A stretch of DNA of 59,966 nucleotides from Kitasatospora humi (GTDB lineage: Bacteria > Actinomycetota > Actinomycetes > Streptomycetales > Streptomycetaceae). The notes below the pieces were generated by a model. The model saw only the letters and a program-made list of their open reading frames with translations, did not search any database and had not been told where the DNA came from. This document shows, piece after piece, positions 17,861-25,493 of this stretch. The DNA is taken from positions 1 through 59,966 of the forward strand of contig NZ_JAJJPA010000041.1 of assembly GCF_020907985.1 (NCBI RefSeq), given 5' to 3'. The position numbers were made by a program, and so were the translations under genes. Position 1 is the stretch's first letter. Each line of letters starts with the position of its first letter.

Positions 17861-18748
17861 ATGACCGAAGACCGTCCCCGCCGCAGCGGGCTGCGTGGCT
17901 TCGGCCACGAAGGGCCCTCCCCCTGGACCGATCTGGACCGCCCCCCGCTGGACGCCGCCGCGCTGCGCCACGACCTGCTGGTCCCCGGCGGCCTGTGGAC
18001 GGCACTGGACGTGGTCGAACTGACCGGCTCCACCAACACCGACCTCACCGAGCGGGCCCGGGCCGGCGCCGCCGACGGCACGGTGCTGATCGCGGAGCAG
18101 CAGGACGCGGCGCGCGGCCGGCTGGACCGCCGCTGGTCGGCGCCGGCCCGGTCCGGCCTCTTCATGTCCCTGCTGCTGCGCCCCACCGCGCCGCGGGAGC
18201 GGCTCGGCTGGCTGCCGATCCTGGTCGGCGTCTCGGTGGCCTCCACCCTGAGCCGGGTCGCCGGAGTGCAGGCCGGCCTGAAGTGGCCCAACGACCTCCA
18301 GGTGGAGATCGACGGCGCCGAGCGCAAGCTGGGCGGCATCCTCACCGAGCTGACCGGCGAGGCCGTGGTGGTCGGCCTCGGCCTGAACGTCTCGCTGCGC
18401 GCCGACGAGCTGCCGGTCCCCACCGCCGCCTCGCTGGCGCTGGCCGGCGCCGAGGTCACCGACCGGGCCATCCTGCTGCGCGCCCTGCTGCGCGAGTTCG
18501 CCGAGCTGTACGGCGAGTGGCAGGCGGCGCACGGCGATCCGCAGGCCAGCGGACTGCTGCCGGCCTACACCGCGCGCTGCACCACGCTCGGCCGACAGGT
18601 GCGGGTGCAGCTCCCCGGCGATCGCGAACTGCTCGGCGAGGCCGTGGCGTTGGACGGTGACGGCCGGCTGGTGGTGCGGACCGCGGACGGCACCCGGCAG
18701 GCGGTCGGCGCCGGCGACGTGGTGCACGTGCGGCCCGAACCGCGCTAG
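17861..18748 (+). CDS. birA: Biotin-[acyl-CoA carboxylase] ligase
   Basis: A 295-residue biotin protein ligase without the N-terminal DNA-binding domain of E. coli BirA, as usual in actinobacteria. The catalytic domain has GSTNTDLTERA (biotin/ATP entrance), AEQQDAARGRLDRRWSAP (the GRGRxxRxW adenylate loop, here ARGRLDRRW), LKWPNDLQV and KLGGIL with GLGLNV. A C-terminal SH3-like domain follows. It activates biotin and transfers it to the EAMKM lysine of the carboxylase alpha subunit encoded 4 kb away. It cannot self-regulate biotin genes, because it lacks the HTH. Confidence 0.92.
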   Translation: MTEDRPRRSGLRGFGHEGPSPWTDLDRPPLDAAALRHDLLVPGGLWTALDVVELTGSTNTDLTERARAGAADGTVLIAEQQDAARGRLDRRWSAPARSGLFMSLLLRPTAPRERLGWLPILVGVSVASTLSRVAGVQAGLKWPNDLQVEIDGAERKLGGILTELTGEAVVVGLGLNVSLRADELPVPTAASLALAGAEVTDRAILLRALLREFAELYGEWQAAHGDPQASGLLPAYTARCTTLGRQVRVQLPGDRELLGEAVALDGDGRLVVRTADGTRQAVGAGDVVHVRPEPR

Positions 18749-18756
18749 TCGCGGAG

Positions 18757-18798
18757 CCCGGATGCCCCGGATCCGGGAATTCCGTGCGACGATTCCCG
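18757..18798 (+). terminator. Nested hairpins after birA
   Basis: CCCGGAT/ATCCGGG (18757-18763, 18771-18777) and the overlapping CGGGAAT/ATTCCCG pair ending near 18798 can form alternative stems right after the birA stop. They may end the birA transcript ahead of cya. Confidence 0.5.
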
Positions 18799-18893
18799 TT
18801 GGCACGGTGTGAGGCGCGCCACTGTCCGCCGGGCGGCGGCCGGCTCACCGCGGATGGGATCTACGGCAAGTGCGACCGCACGGGGACGGACCG

Positions 18894-20066
18894 GTGGCAG
18901 ACGACGACGGGCACGCGTCGCAGGAGGGCGCGCGCGACAACGGCGGCCCGGAGGGCGAGGACGCCCATGTGGCGCTCGACCTGGAGCGGCTGATCCTGGG
19001 GGCGCCGCGCCGCTACACCCCCTATCAGGCGGCCCGCACCGCCGAGGTGCCGATGGAACTGGCCACCCGGTTCTGGCGGGCCATGGGCTTCCCCGACATC
19101 GGCCAGTCCCGGGCGCTCAACGACGGCGACGTGATCGCGCTGCGCCGCCTCGCCGGGCTGGTGGAGTCCGGCCTGATCAACGAGTCGATGGCGATCCAGG
19201 TGGCCCGCTCCACCGGCCAGACCACCGCCCGGCTGGCCGGCTGGCAGATGGACACCTTCCTGGAGAACCTGACCCAGGCCGCCGAGCCCGGTCTGACCCG
19301 GGCCGAGGTGGCCTATCCGCTGGTCGAGCTGCTGCTGCCGGAACTGGAGCAGTTCCTCATCTACGTCTGGCGGCGACAGCTGGCCGCGGTCACCGGCCGG
19401 GTGGTGCAGGCGGCCGAGGACACCGAGATCACCAGCGGCCGGCTGGCGGTGGGCTTCGCCGACCTGGTCGGGTTCACCCGGCTCTCCCGGCGGCTGGAGG
19501 AGGAGGAGCTCGGCTCGCTGGTGGAGACCTTCGAGTCCACCTGCGCCGATCTGATCGCGGGCCAGGGCGGCCGGCTGATCAAGACGCTGGGCGACGAGAT
19601 CCTGTTCGTCTCAGAGGATCCGGTGACCGCGGCGGAGATCGCGCTCAGCCTGGTGGAGACGCTGACCCAGGACGACTCCATCCCGGCGCTGCGGGTCGGC
19701 ATGGCCTTCGGCACCGTGACCTCCCGGATGGGCGACGTCTTCGGCACCACGGTCAACCTGGCCAGCCGGCTCACCTCGATCGCGCAGCGGGACGCGGTGC
19801 TGATAGACGGCGAGTTCGCCGCCGCGCTGGAGCAGGCCGGGGCGGCCGCCACCGGGGCGACGGACGGCTCCGGGTCCACCCAGTCGCAGCTGGCCGAGGC
19901 GCTGGCGGCCACCTCCGGTGCGCCGCTGGGCCTGGTCGGCCCGCAGCAGCCGGGCGGCGGCCGGCCCCGCTACCACCTGCAGGCGATGTGGCGCCGCCCG
20001 GTGCGCGGGCTCGGCCTGGTCGAGCCCTGGCTGCTCACCCGCTGGATCAGATCGGCGGCGGGGTAG
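18894..20066 (+). CDS. cya: Class III adenylate cyclase
   Basis: A 390-residue cyclase. Residues about 25-175 form a helical N-terminal region beginning RLILGAPRRYTPYQAA, seen in the single conserved streptomycete Cya. The catalytic domain is from about 185. Metal-binding Asp are in VGFADLVGFTRLS and KTLGDEILF. The Lys of KTLGD and the Asp of GDVFGTTVNLASRL are the canonical ATP-specifying pair, and the transition-state Asn/Arg are present. GTG 18894 follows GGGGACGG; GTG 18870 is an alternative. It makes cAMP, needed for germination and antibiotic control in S. coelicolor. The stop codon lies inside a 30-nt tandem repeat. Confidence 0.92.
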   Translation: MADDDGHASQEGARDNGGPEGEDAHVALDLERLILGAPRRYTPYQAARTAEVPMELATRFWRAMGFPDIGQSRALNDGDVIALRRLAGLVESGLINESMAIQVARSTGQTTARLAGWQMDTFLENLTQAAEPGLTRAEVAYPLVELLLPELEQFLIYVWRRQLAAVTGRVVQAAEDTEITSGRLAVGFADLVGFTRLSRRLEEEELGSLVETFESTCADLIAGQGGRLIKTLGDEILFVSEDPVTAAEIALSLVETLTQDDSIPALRVGMAFGTVTSRMGDVFGTTVNLASRLTSIAQRDAVLIDGEFAAALEQAGAAATGATDGSGSTQSQLAEALAATSGAPLGLVGPQQPGGGRPRYHLQAMWRRPVRGLGLVEPWLLTRWIRSAAG

Positions 20067-20190
20067 CGACCGCGGATCGGATCGGCGGCGGGGTGGCGAC
20101 CGCGGATCGGATCGGCGGCGGGGTGGCGGCCGCGGATCGGATCGGCGGCGGGGTGGCGACCGCGGATCGGATCGGCGGCGGCGACGCGGC
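20044..20190. repeat. 30-nt tandem repeat overlapping the end of cya
   Basis: Units of 30 bases begin GGATCAGATCGG at 20044 and GGATCGGATCGG at 20074, 20104, 20134 and 20164 (last copy partial). The period keeps frame, encoding RPRIGSAAGW-like decapeptides. The TAG stop of cya (20064-20066) is in the first unit, at the place where later units read TGG. Confidence 0.92.
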
Positions 20191-20260
20191 GCCGGAGCGA
20201 ACCGGCAGTCTGCTGGATTTCGGGCCGATTTCGATCATTTCGCCCTACTCTGGTCCCGTG

Positions 20261-22189
20261 ATGGCGGACCTGGAACACCCCGATAGCGCTTCCGCTCCGG
20301 TGACGGCGAGTGGGCTCGACCGGCGCCTGCAGGCGGTGGTGGAGCTGGCCCAGGACATGGCGGGGGCGCAGAGCGCGCTGGAGGCGGTGCGGGCCGCGGC
20401 GGCCGGGGCCACCGCGGCACTCGGCGCCACCATGGGCGCCGTCTCGGTCTGGGACCGCGAGTCGGGGCGGCTGCGGGTGCTGGTCAACCACGGCGCACTG
20501 GCGGCCGGCGAAGAGGAGATCCCGGAGGACGAGTCCTACCCGGTCGCGGACTTCCCGGAGATCGTCACCCAGCTCGACGAGCACTGGACGACCGGTCGGC
20601 TGCCCCGGGCCTGGGTGCAGACCGCCGAGGACGTGGTGCCCGCCATGGGGGTGCCCCCGGCCGGAGGCCCGGGGACGACCGGCTTCGGCGCCGACACGCA
20701 CCCGGCGGTCGGCGCGTTCGCCCGGGCCCGAGCCGCCGGGCTGCGCCGGCGCGGCCGCTCCTGCTGCCTGGTCGCGCCGATCGTGCTGCACGGGCAGGCC
20801 TGGGGCGAGCTGTACCTGGCGCGCACCGCCGAGCTGCCGGTCTTCACCGAGGCCGACGCGCAGTACGCGACCCTGCTGGCCGCGCAGCTCTCGGCCGGCC
20901 TGGCGCAGACCGAGCGGCTGGCCGACCTGCGCCGGCTGGCCTTCACCGATCCGCTGACCGGCCTGGCCAACCGGCGGGCGGTGGACGCCCAGCTGGAGGA
21001 AGCGCTGGCCGCCCACAACCAGGACGGCACGGTGGTCTCGCTGGTGGTCTGCGACGTCAACGGCCTCAAGCGGATCAACGACCGGCACGGGCACGAGATG
21101 GGCGACCGGCTGCTCCAGCGGTTCGCCAACCAGCTGTCGATGGCCGGTGCCAAGCTGCCCGGCTCGCTCGCCGCCCGGCTCGGCGGGGACGAGTTCTGCC
21201 TGCTGGCGCGGGGGCAGAAGGCCGACGAGGTGGTCGCGGTGGCCGAGGAGCTGTGCACCCGCGCGCTGCAGCTGGCCGACGGCGAAGGGGTGGCCTGCGG
21301 GGTCGCCTCGACCGGGGACGCGATCGGCCCGGTCTCCACCCCCGACCGGCTGTTCCGGCTGGCGGACGCCGCGCAGTACCGGGCCAAGGCGGCGCGCGCC
21401 GCGCATCCGGTGGTGGCCGGGCGCAGCCACGGTCCGGGCCTCGCCCCCGATCCGACGGTGCTGCTGGCCGACTCGGCGGAGCCGCGGCAGCGCGACGGGC
21501 GCGGGCGCTTCGGGGCCGGCCCGGCGCGCGGGCCGCACGGGGACCGGCGCAGGTTCCGCGGCGCCGCGCACAGCGCCGACCCGGGCCAGCTGCTCACCGC
21601 GGTGCTGGCCGCCCTGGACCAGGAGGGCGGGCCGCGCACCCTGCACCCCGCGGACACCCTGGGCCGGCTGGCCACGGTCGCCGAGACGGCGGCCCGACTG
21701 CTGGACGCGGTGGCCTGGTGGATCTCCTACGTGCCGCCCGGCTCCCGGCGGATGCACACCGCGCGGCACGCGGTGTTCCGGCTGACCTGCCGCCCGGGCA
21801 CCGCGGGCGAGCCGCCGGCCTCCCCCGCGGCGGCCCGGCGGGCGGGGAGCGAGGGGGTCCCCCCGGCCGAAGGCTGGGGGAGGGCCCGGATCGAAGCCCC
21901 GGACGCCGTCTTCGACCTGGACCACTACCCGCTCACCCGGCGGGCCGTGCGGGGCGGCGGCTTCGCGCTGCGCACCGGGGCGGCGGGCAACGACCCGGCC
22001 GAGGAGGCGGTGCTGGTGGTCGGCGGCTACCGGGGGATGGTGGCGGCGGGCGGGGCGAACGCGGCCGGCGGCTGGTTGGTGGAGCTGTTCGCCGACGATG
22101 CCACGCTGCCGCTGGGTCAGGTCGCGCCCGCGCTGCGGGCCCTGGTGGCGGTGGCGCTGTCGGGGCCGTGCTCGCCGCCGCCGTCCTGA
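20261..22189 (+). CDS. cdgE: GAF-GGDEF diguanylate cyclase (CdgE-like)
   Basis: A 642-residue protein. An N-terminal GAF-type sensor (residues about 15-215) is followed by a GGDEF domain starting at FTDPLTGLANRRAVDAQ (about 227). The active loop AARLGGDEFCLLARG (about 310) is intact, which predicts c-di-GMP synthesis. There is no RxxD inhibitory site five residues before GGDEF. After the GGDEF domain come 250 or so further residues of unknown fold containing a predicted helical region and GGYRGMVAAGG. Position after cya matches SCO4931 (CdgE) as I recall. ATG 20261 is preceded at once by GTG, and a TACTCT hexamer 7-10 bases upstream suggests a leaderless message. Confidence 0.88.
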   Translation: MADLEHPDSASAPVTASGLDRRLQAVVELAQDMAGAQSALEAVRAAAAGATAALGATMGAVSVWDRESGRLRVLVNHGALAAGEEEIPEDESYPVADFPEIVTQLDEHWTTGRLPRAWVQTAEDVVPAMGVPPAGGPGTTGFGADTHPAVGAFARARAAGLRRRGRSCCLVAPIVLHGQAWGELYLARTAELPVFTEADAQYATLLAAQLSAGLAQTERLADLRRLAFTDPLTGLANRRAVDAQLEEALAAHNQDGTVVSLVVCDVNGLKRINDRHGHEMGDRLLQRFANQLSMAGAKLPGSLAARLGGDEFCLLARGQKADEVVAVAEELCTRALQLADGEGVACGVASTGDAIGPVSTPDRLFRLADAAQYRAKAARAAHPVVAGRSHGPGLAPDPTVLLADSAEPRQRDGRGRFGAGPARGPHGDRRRFRGAAHSADPGQLLTAVLAALDQEGGPRTLHPADTLGRLATVAETAARLLDAVAWWISYVPPGSRRMHTARHAVFRLTCRPGTAGEPPASPAAARRAGSEGVPPAEGWGRARIEAPDAVFDLDHYPLTRRAVRGGGFALRTGAAGNDPAEEAVLVVGGYRGMVAAGGANAAGGWLVELFADDATLPLGQVAPALRALVAVALSGPCSPPPS

Positions 22190-22367
22190 CCGCGCTGGTC
22201 GGGACCGGTGGATTGATCGAGCGTCAATTCACTCAGGTTCGATGACCGTTGGCGGCCCCCTGTCTCATAACGATCGGGTCAACGTGGTTTGGCGATCCGT
22301 CGACGTCCGTACGCTGGCCCCGATCGCCTCCGATCGCCCGTGGTCCCGAACGCCCTCGCATGTTGTG

Positions 22368-22379
22368 CGCCAATTGGCG
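22368..22379. promoter_or_regulatory. 12-bp palindrome upstream of the accessory operon
   Basis: CGCCAATTGGCG is a perfect palindrome in the 257-base non-coding gap between cdgE and the cyclase-like gene, 67 bases before that gene's start. It is the only clear dyad in the gap and a candidate operator of the six-gene operon. I could not assign a convincing -35/-10 pair. Confidence 0.35.
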
Positions 22380-22446
22380 TAGACCGTGTCCATCGAGTGC
22401 CGTACCAAGGACCAGAGGATTCCAACCGGCCTGTGGAGGGGCATGC

Positions 22447-23232
22447 ATGCCTGCTGAGGCACTGCACCACTGGATCGTCGTGGTGGACATCGAGGGTTTC
22501 AGCTCCCGCCCGAACCCGATTCAGGCGTCGCTGCGCGCGGCGCTGTACCAGGTCGTCGAGGAGTCGCTGGACCGGGCCGGGGTGCCGGCCGAGGGCGTGG
22601 TCAGCGAGGACCGCGGCGACGGCGTGCTGCTGCTGGTCCCGGCCGGCGTCTCCCCGGTGCTGCTGGTCGGCCCGCTGATCCGGGCGCTGGACGACGGGCT
22701 GCGCCAGAAGGCGGCCGTCCACAGTGCCGCGCACGCGCTGCGGCTGCGCGTCTCGCTGCACCAGGGACTGGCCGGCCAGGACGACCGGGGCTGGTCGGGG
22801 GACGCCGTCAACACGGCGTTCCGGCTGGTCGACGCCGATCCGGTGAAGGCCGCACTGGCTGCGGCCACCGGGGCGAACCTGGTCTTCGTGGTCTCGCAGG
22901 AGGTCTACCAGGGGGTGGTGCGGCACGCCTACCAGAGCGTCGACGCCGCCGCCTACCTGCCGGTCCGGCTGACGGTCAAGCACGGCGTGGTGCTGGACGC
23001 CTGGATCACCGTGCCCGGTTACCCGGCCCCGCCCGGGGTGACCGCCGCGCCCACCGAGCCGGAACCCCAGCCGGACCCCGAGCCGGCGGTCCGGCCCGGC
23101 CCGTCGGCGGCCGGGGGTCGGCGGCGGCCGGCGGCCTCGGTGCTCTTCGAGTTCCACGGCGACGTGCACGGCGACCAGATCGCCGGCGACAAGTATCAGT
23201 ACGGCTCGGCCCAGGACGTGGAGCAGCGGTGA
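22447..23232 (+). CDS. Class III nucleotide cyclase-like protein of a conflict-type operon
   Basis: A 261-residue protein. Residues about 9-195 follow the class III cyclase plan. The first metal Asp is in VVVDIEGFSS (D14) and the second in EDRGDGVLL (D58). SGDAVNTAFRLVDA holds the catalytic Asn122 and Arg126. The two base-reading positions differ from adenylate cyclases: Glu54 for Lys, and Gly115 for Asp. A Pro-rich linker leads to a C-terminal motif GDVHGDQIAGDKY (about 238-250) also found in the next protein. ATG 22447 follows GGAGGGG. First gene of a tightly packed operon; its stop overlaps the next start. It could be a pyrimidine or guanylate cyclase, or a binding-only sensor. Streptomycetes have many such DIEGF proteins, usually unannotated. 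Confidence 0.7.
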   Translation: MPAEALHHWIVVVDIEGFSSRPNPIQASLRAALYQVVEESLDRAGVPAEGVVSEDRGDGVLLLVPAGVSPVLLVGPLIRALDDGLRQKAAVHSAAHALRLRVSLHQGLAGQDDRGWSGDAVNTAFRLVDADPVKAALAAATGANLVFVVSQEVYQGVVRHAYQSVDAAAYLPVRLTVKHGVVLDAWITVPGYPAPPGVTAAPTEPEPQPDPEPAVRPGPSAAGGRRRPAASVLFEFHGDVHGDQIAGDKYQYGSAQDVEQR

Positions 23233-25493
23233 CCGTGCCCGCAGCAGTGCCGGGGGCCGCGGCGACCCCGGGGGCGGCCCCGCCCCCACCCGCGGCAGCG
23301 CCACCGGCCGACCAGCTGGTCCCGGACGCCGGGCCGGCGCCGGTCGAGGGCGCGGCGGACGGGGCGGGCGCCGGCGCGCCGGGTGCGGAGGCCGACGCCG
23401 CACCGGAGGCGGGCCGGGTCGGCGACGGCGCCGCCGAGGCCACCCGCAGCTTCGGTCACGGCGCCCTGCGGCACGATTCGGTGCACAGCGCGCTGGCCAA
23501 CGTCGACGGCGACGTCGTGGGCGGTGACAAGTACGTCTTCCTGCTGAGCGGCCGCCAGGAGCGGCTGCGGCTGCTCTCGCCGCTGCTGCTGGAGCGCGCC
23601 CAGCACGCCTTCGAGGAGCCGCCCGGCTGGGCCGCGCTGCGCGCCGAGTTCGGTCGGCGCCGGATCACCGTGCTGCGCGGTCCCGCCGGCACCGGCAAGA
23701 CCACCGCCGCCATCCGGCTGCTGCTCGGGGCCGGCCGGACGATCTACCGGCTGGACCCGGAGACCGCCCTGGACTCGCTCGCCCAGCGGCTGGAGAACCG
23801 CTCCGAGGGCGGCATCGAGACCGGCGCCGGGCTGCTGCTCGACCAGCCGGCCGACGTCACCGCGCTGCGCGGCTGGATGCTGGAGGGGCTGGCCGGCGCG
23901 CTGGAGCGGGCGGATGCCCGCCTGGTGCTGACGGTGGACCAGCAGGCCGGTCTGATTGACACCGAACTGCTGGACCACATCGTGGAGTTGGCCGCGCCGG
24001 CCGATCACCTCGGGATCGTCGCCCGGTACCTGCGGTGGCGGCTCGGCGATCCGGCCGCCGCCCGGCTGCTGGCCGACGAGCGGGTGCGCCCGGTGCTGGC
24101 CGAGCAGTTCACCGCGGACCCGAGCTGCCGGCTGGCCGCCGAGGTGGCGGCGGCGATCGTCGAGCAGGTGGAGGCGGGCGGCGAGCCGGTCCCGGACCCG
24201 GACCGGATCCGGGACCGGCTGCTCCGCCGCGACGAGGGCGACTTCGAGATCTGGGCGGAGGGCCTGGACGATCCGGGGCTGCGCAGCCACGCGATCGCGC
24301 TCGCCGTGCTCGGCGGACTGCCGCACGAGGACATCGCCTCGGCGGCACGCTCGCTGCACCGTCGGCTGGTCCGCACCGACTACGCCGTGCTGGTGGCCGC
24401 CGACGGCACGGTGCCCCGGGTGCCCGATCCGTTCGGCGGGCTGCGCCGCCGCCGACTGGCCCGGCTGCGCGCCCACGCGGAGCGGGTGGAGCTGTTCAGT
24501 CCCGCGGGCCCGGTGCCGGCCGAGGGGCTGCGCTACAAGGACCCGTCCTACCCGGTCAAGGTGATCCGGCACGCCTGGACGGAGCTCCAGATCCACCAGG
24601 TGCTGCTCGACTGGCTGGGCGAGCTGGTCCTCGACCCCTCCGAGCAGGTGCGCATCTACGCGGGGGTGGCCCTCGGCGTGATCGCCGAGGACTCCTTCCA
24701 CTACCTGGCCGCCCGGGTGTTCACGCGCTGGGCGGGCAGCACCGACCGGCGGCTGCGCAGCGCGGTGGCGTACGCGCTGTCGGTCTGCGCCAAGAACCCC
24801 GCGCTGCGCGGGCAGGTGACGGGGCTGGCGGCCGGCTGGCTCGCCGCCGAGGCCGAGCCGCTGCGCCAGGCCTGCGCGGCCCGGGTGTACGGGATCAGCC
24901 TCGGTCCGGTCGAGCCGCTGGCCGCGATCGACGCGCTGATCCGGCTCTCGGTGGTGGACCACAGCCAGGTGGCGATCGCGATCGGCGACAGCGTCACCGA
25001 CGTCCTCTCCGACGACGAGTCGCTGACCTGGCTGGTGCTGGTCCGGCTGGCGACGGGACTGGACGAGCAGCCGGCCCGGCCGACGGTGCTGCTCGCCTTC
25101 CTGATCGTGGCGGCCCAGCTGGTGGTGGAGACCGCCGGCCGGGTCACCGACGCCGCCGTCCCGAACTGGCCGGCGCTGCTGTACGGCGCGGACCGCGAGG
25201 AGCGGCTGCGCGAACCGTTCGTCCGGCTCTGGCGGGCGGCGCTCAACGAGCCGGTGTACCGCCACGAGGCCGAGGGCGTGCTGAAGATCTGGGCGGGGCT
25301 GGCCGAGGGCGACCCGGCGCTGCGTGAGCGGTTCCTGCGGATGGTCGCGGCAGTGGCGACCGGGGATCCGCGGTCCGCGGCGGTGCTGCGGCGCCACGCG
25401 GCCGGCTGGGTGGCACCCGACGCGCTGACCGCGCTGAAACGCACCGCCGCTGACGTGGTGGCGCTGCTCGACCGAGAGAAGGTACTGCGATGA
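23229..25493 (+). CDS. STAND-like P-loop NTPase with C-terminal helical repeats
   Basis: A 754-residue protein. Residues 1-90 are low-complexity Ala/Pro/Gly. A motif GDVVGGDKY (94-102) matches the tail of the preceding protein. The Walker A loop is GPAGTGKTT (151-159). A Walker B-like strand is GLLLDQP (about 201-207) and a sensor-like strand RLVLTVD (231-237). The C-terminal 350 residues are Ala/Leu-rich paired helices (for example LVLDPSEQVRIYAGVALGVIAED and LRSAVAYALSVCAKNP), most like HEAT/ARM repeats. The architecture fits signal-sensing STAND ATPases of prokaryotic conflict systems. GTGA overlap with the cyclase-like gene and ATGA overlap with the next gene imply strict co-translation. 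Confidence 0.72.
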   Translation: MTVPAAVPGAAATPGAAPPPPAAAPPADQLVPDAGPAPVEGAADGAGAGAPGAEADAAPEAGRVGDGAAEATRSFGHGALRHDSVHSALANVDGDVVGGDKYVFLLSGRQERLRLLSPLLLERAQHAFEEPPGWAALRAEFGRRRITVLRGPAGTGKTTAAIRLLLGAGRTIYRLDPETALDSLAQRLENRSEGGIETGAGLLLDQPADVTALRGWMLEGLAGALERADARLVLTVDQQAGLIDTELLDHIVELAAPADHLGIVARYLRWRLGDPAAARLLADERVRPVLAEQFTADPSCRLAAEVAAAIVEQVEAGGEPVPDPDRIRDRLLRRDEGDFEIWAEGLDDPGLRSHAIALAVLGGLPHEDIASAARSLHRRLVRTDYAVLVAADGTVPRVPDPFGGLRRRRLARLRAHAERVELFSPAGPVPAEGLRYKDPSYPVKVIRHAWTELQIHQVLLDWLGELVLDPSEQVRIYAGVALGVIAEDSFHYLAARVFTRWAGSTDRRLRSAVAYALSVCAKNPALRGQVTGLAAGWLAAEAEPLRQACAARVYGISLGPVEPLAAIDALIRLSVVDHSQVAIAIGDSVTDVLSDDESLTWLVLVRLATGLDEQPARPTVLLAFLIVAAQLVVETAGRVTDAAVPNWPALLYGADREERLREPFVRLWRAALNEPVYRHEAEGVLKIWAGLAEGDPALRERFLRMVAAVATGDPRSAAVLRRHAAGWVAPDALTALKRTAADVVALLDREKVLR

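Noticed and set aside
20044..20190. Repeat array with 30-nt period, possible CRISPR
   Set aside because: Units are contiguous with no unique spacers, and no cas genes are present; the same applies to the arrays at 3999, 5770 and 15529.
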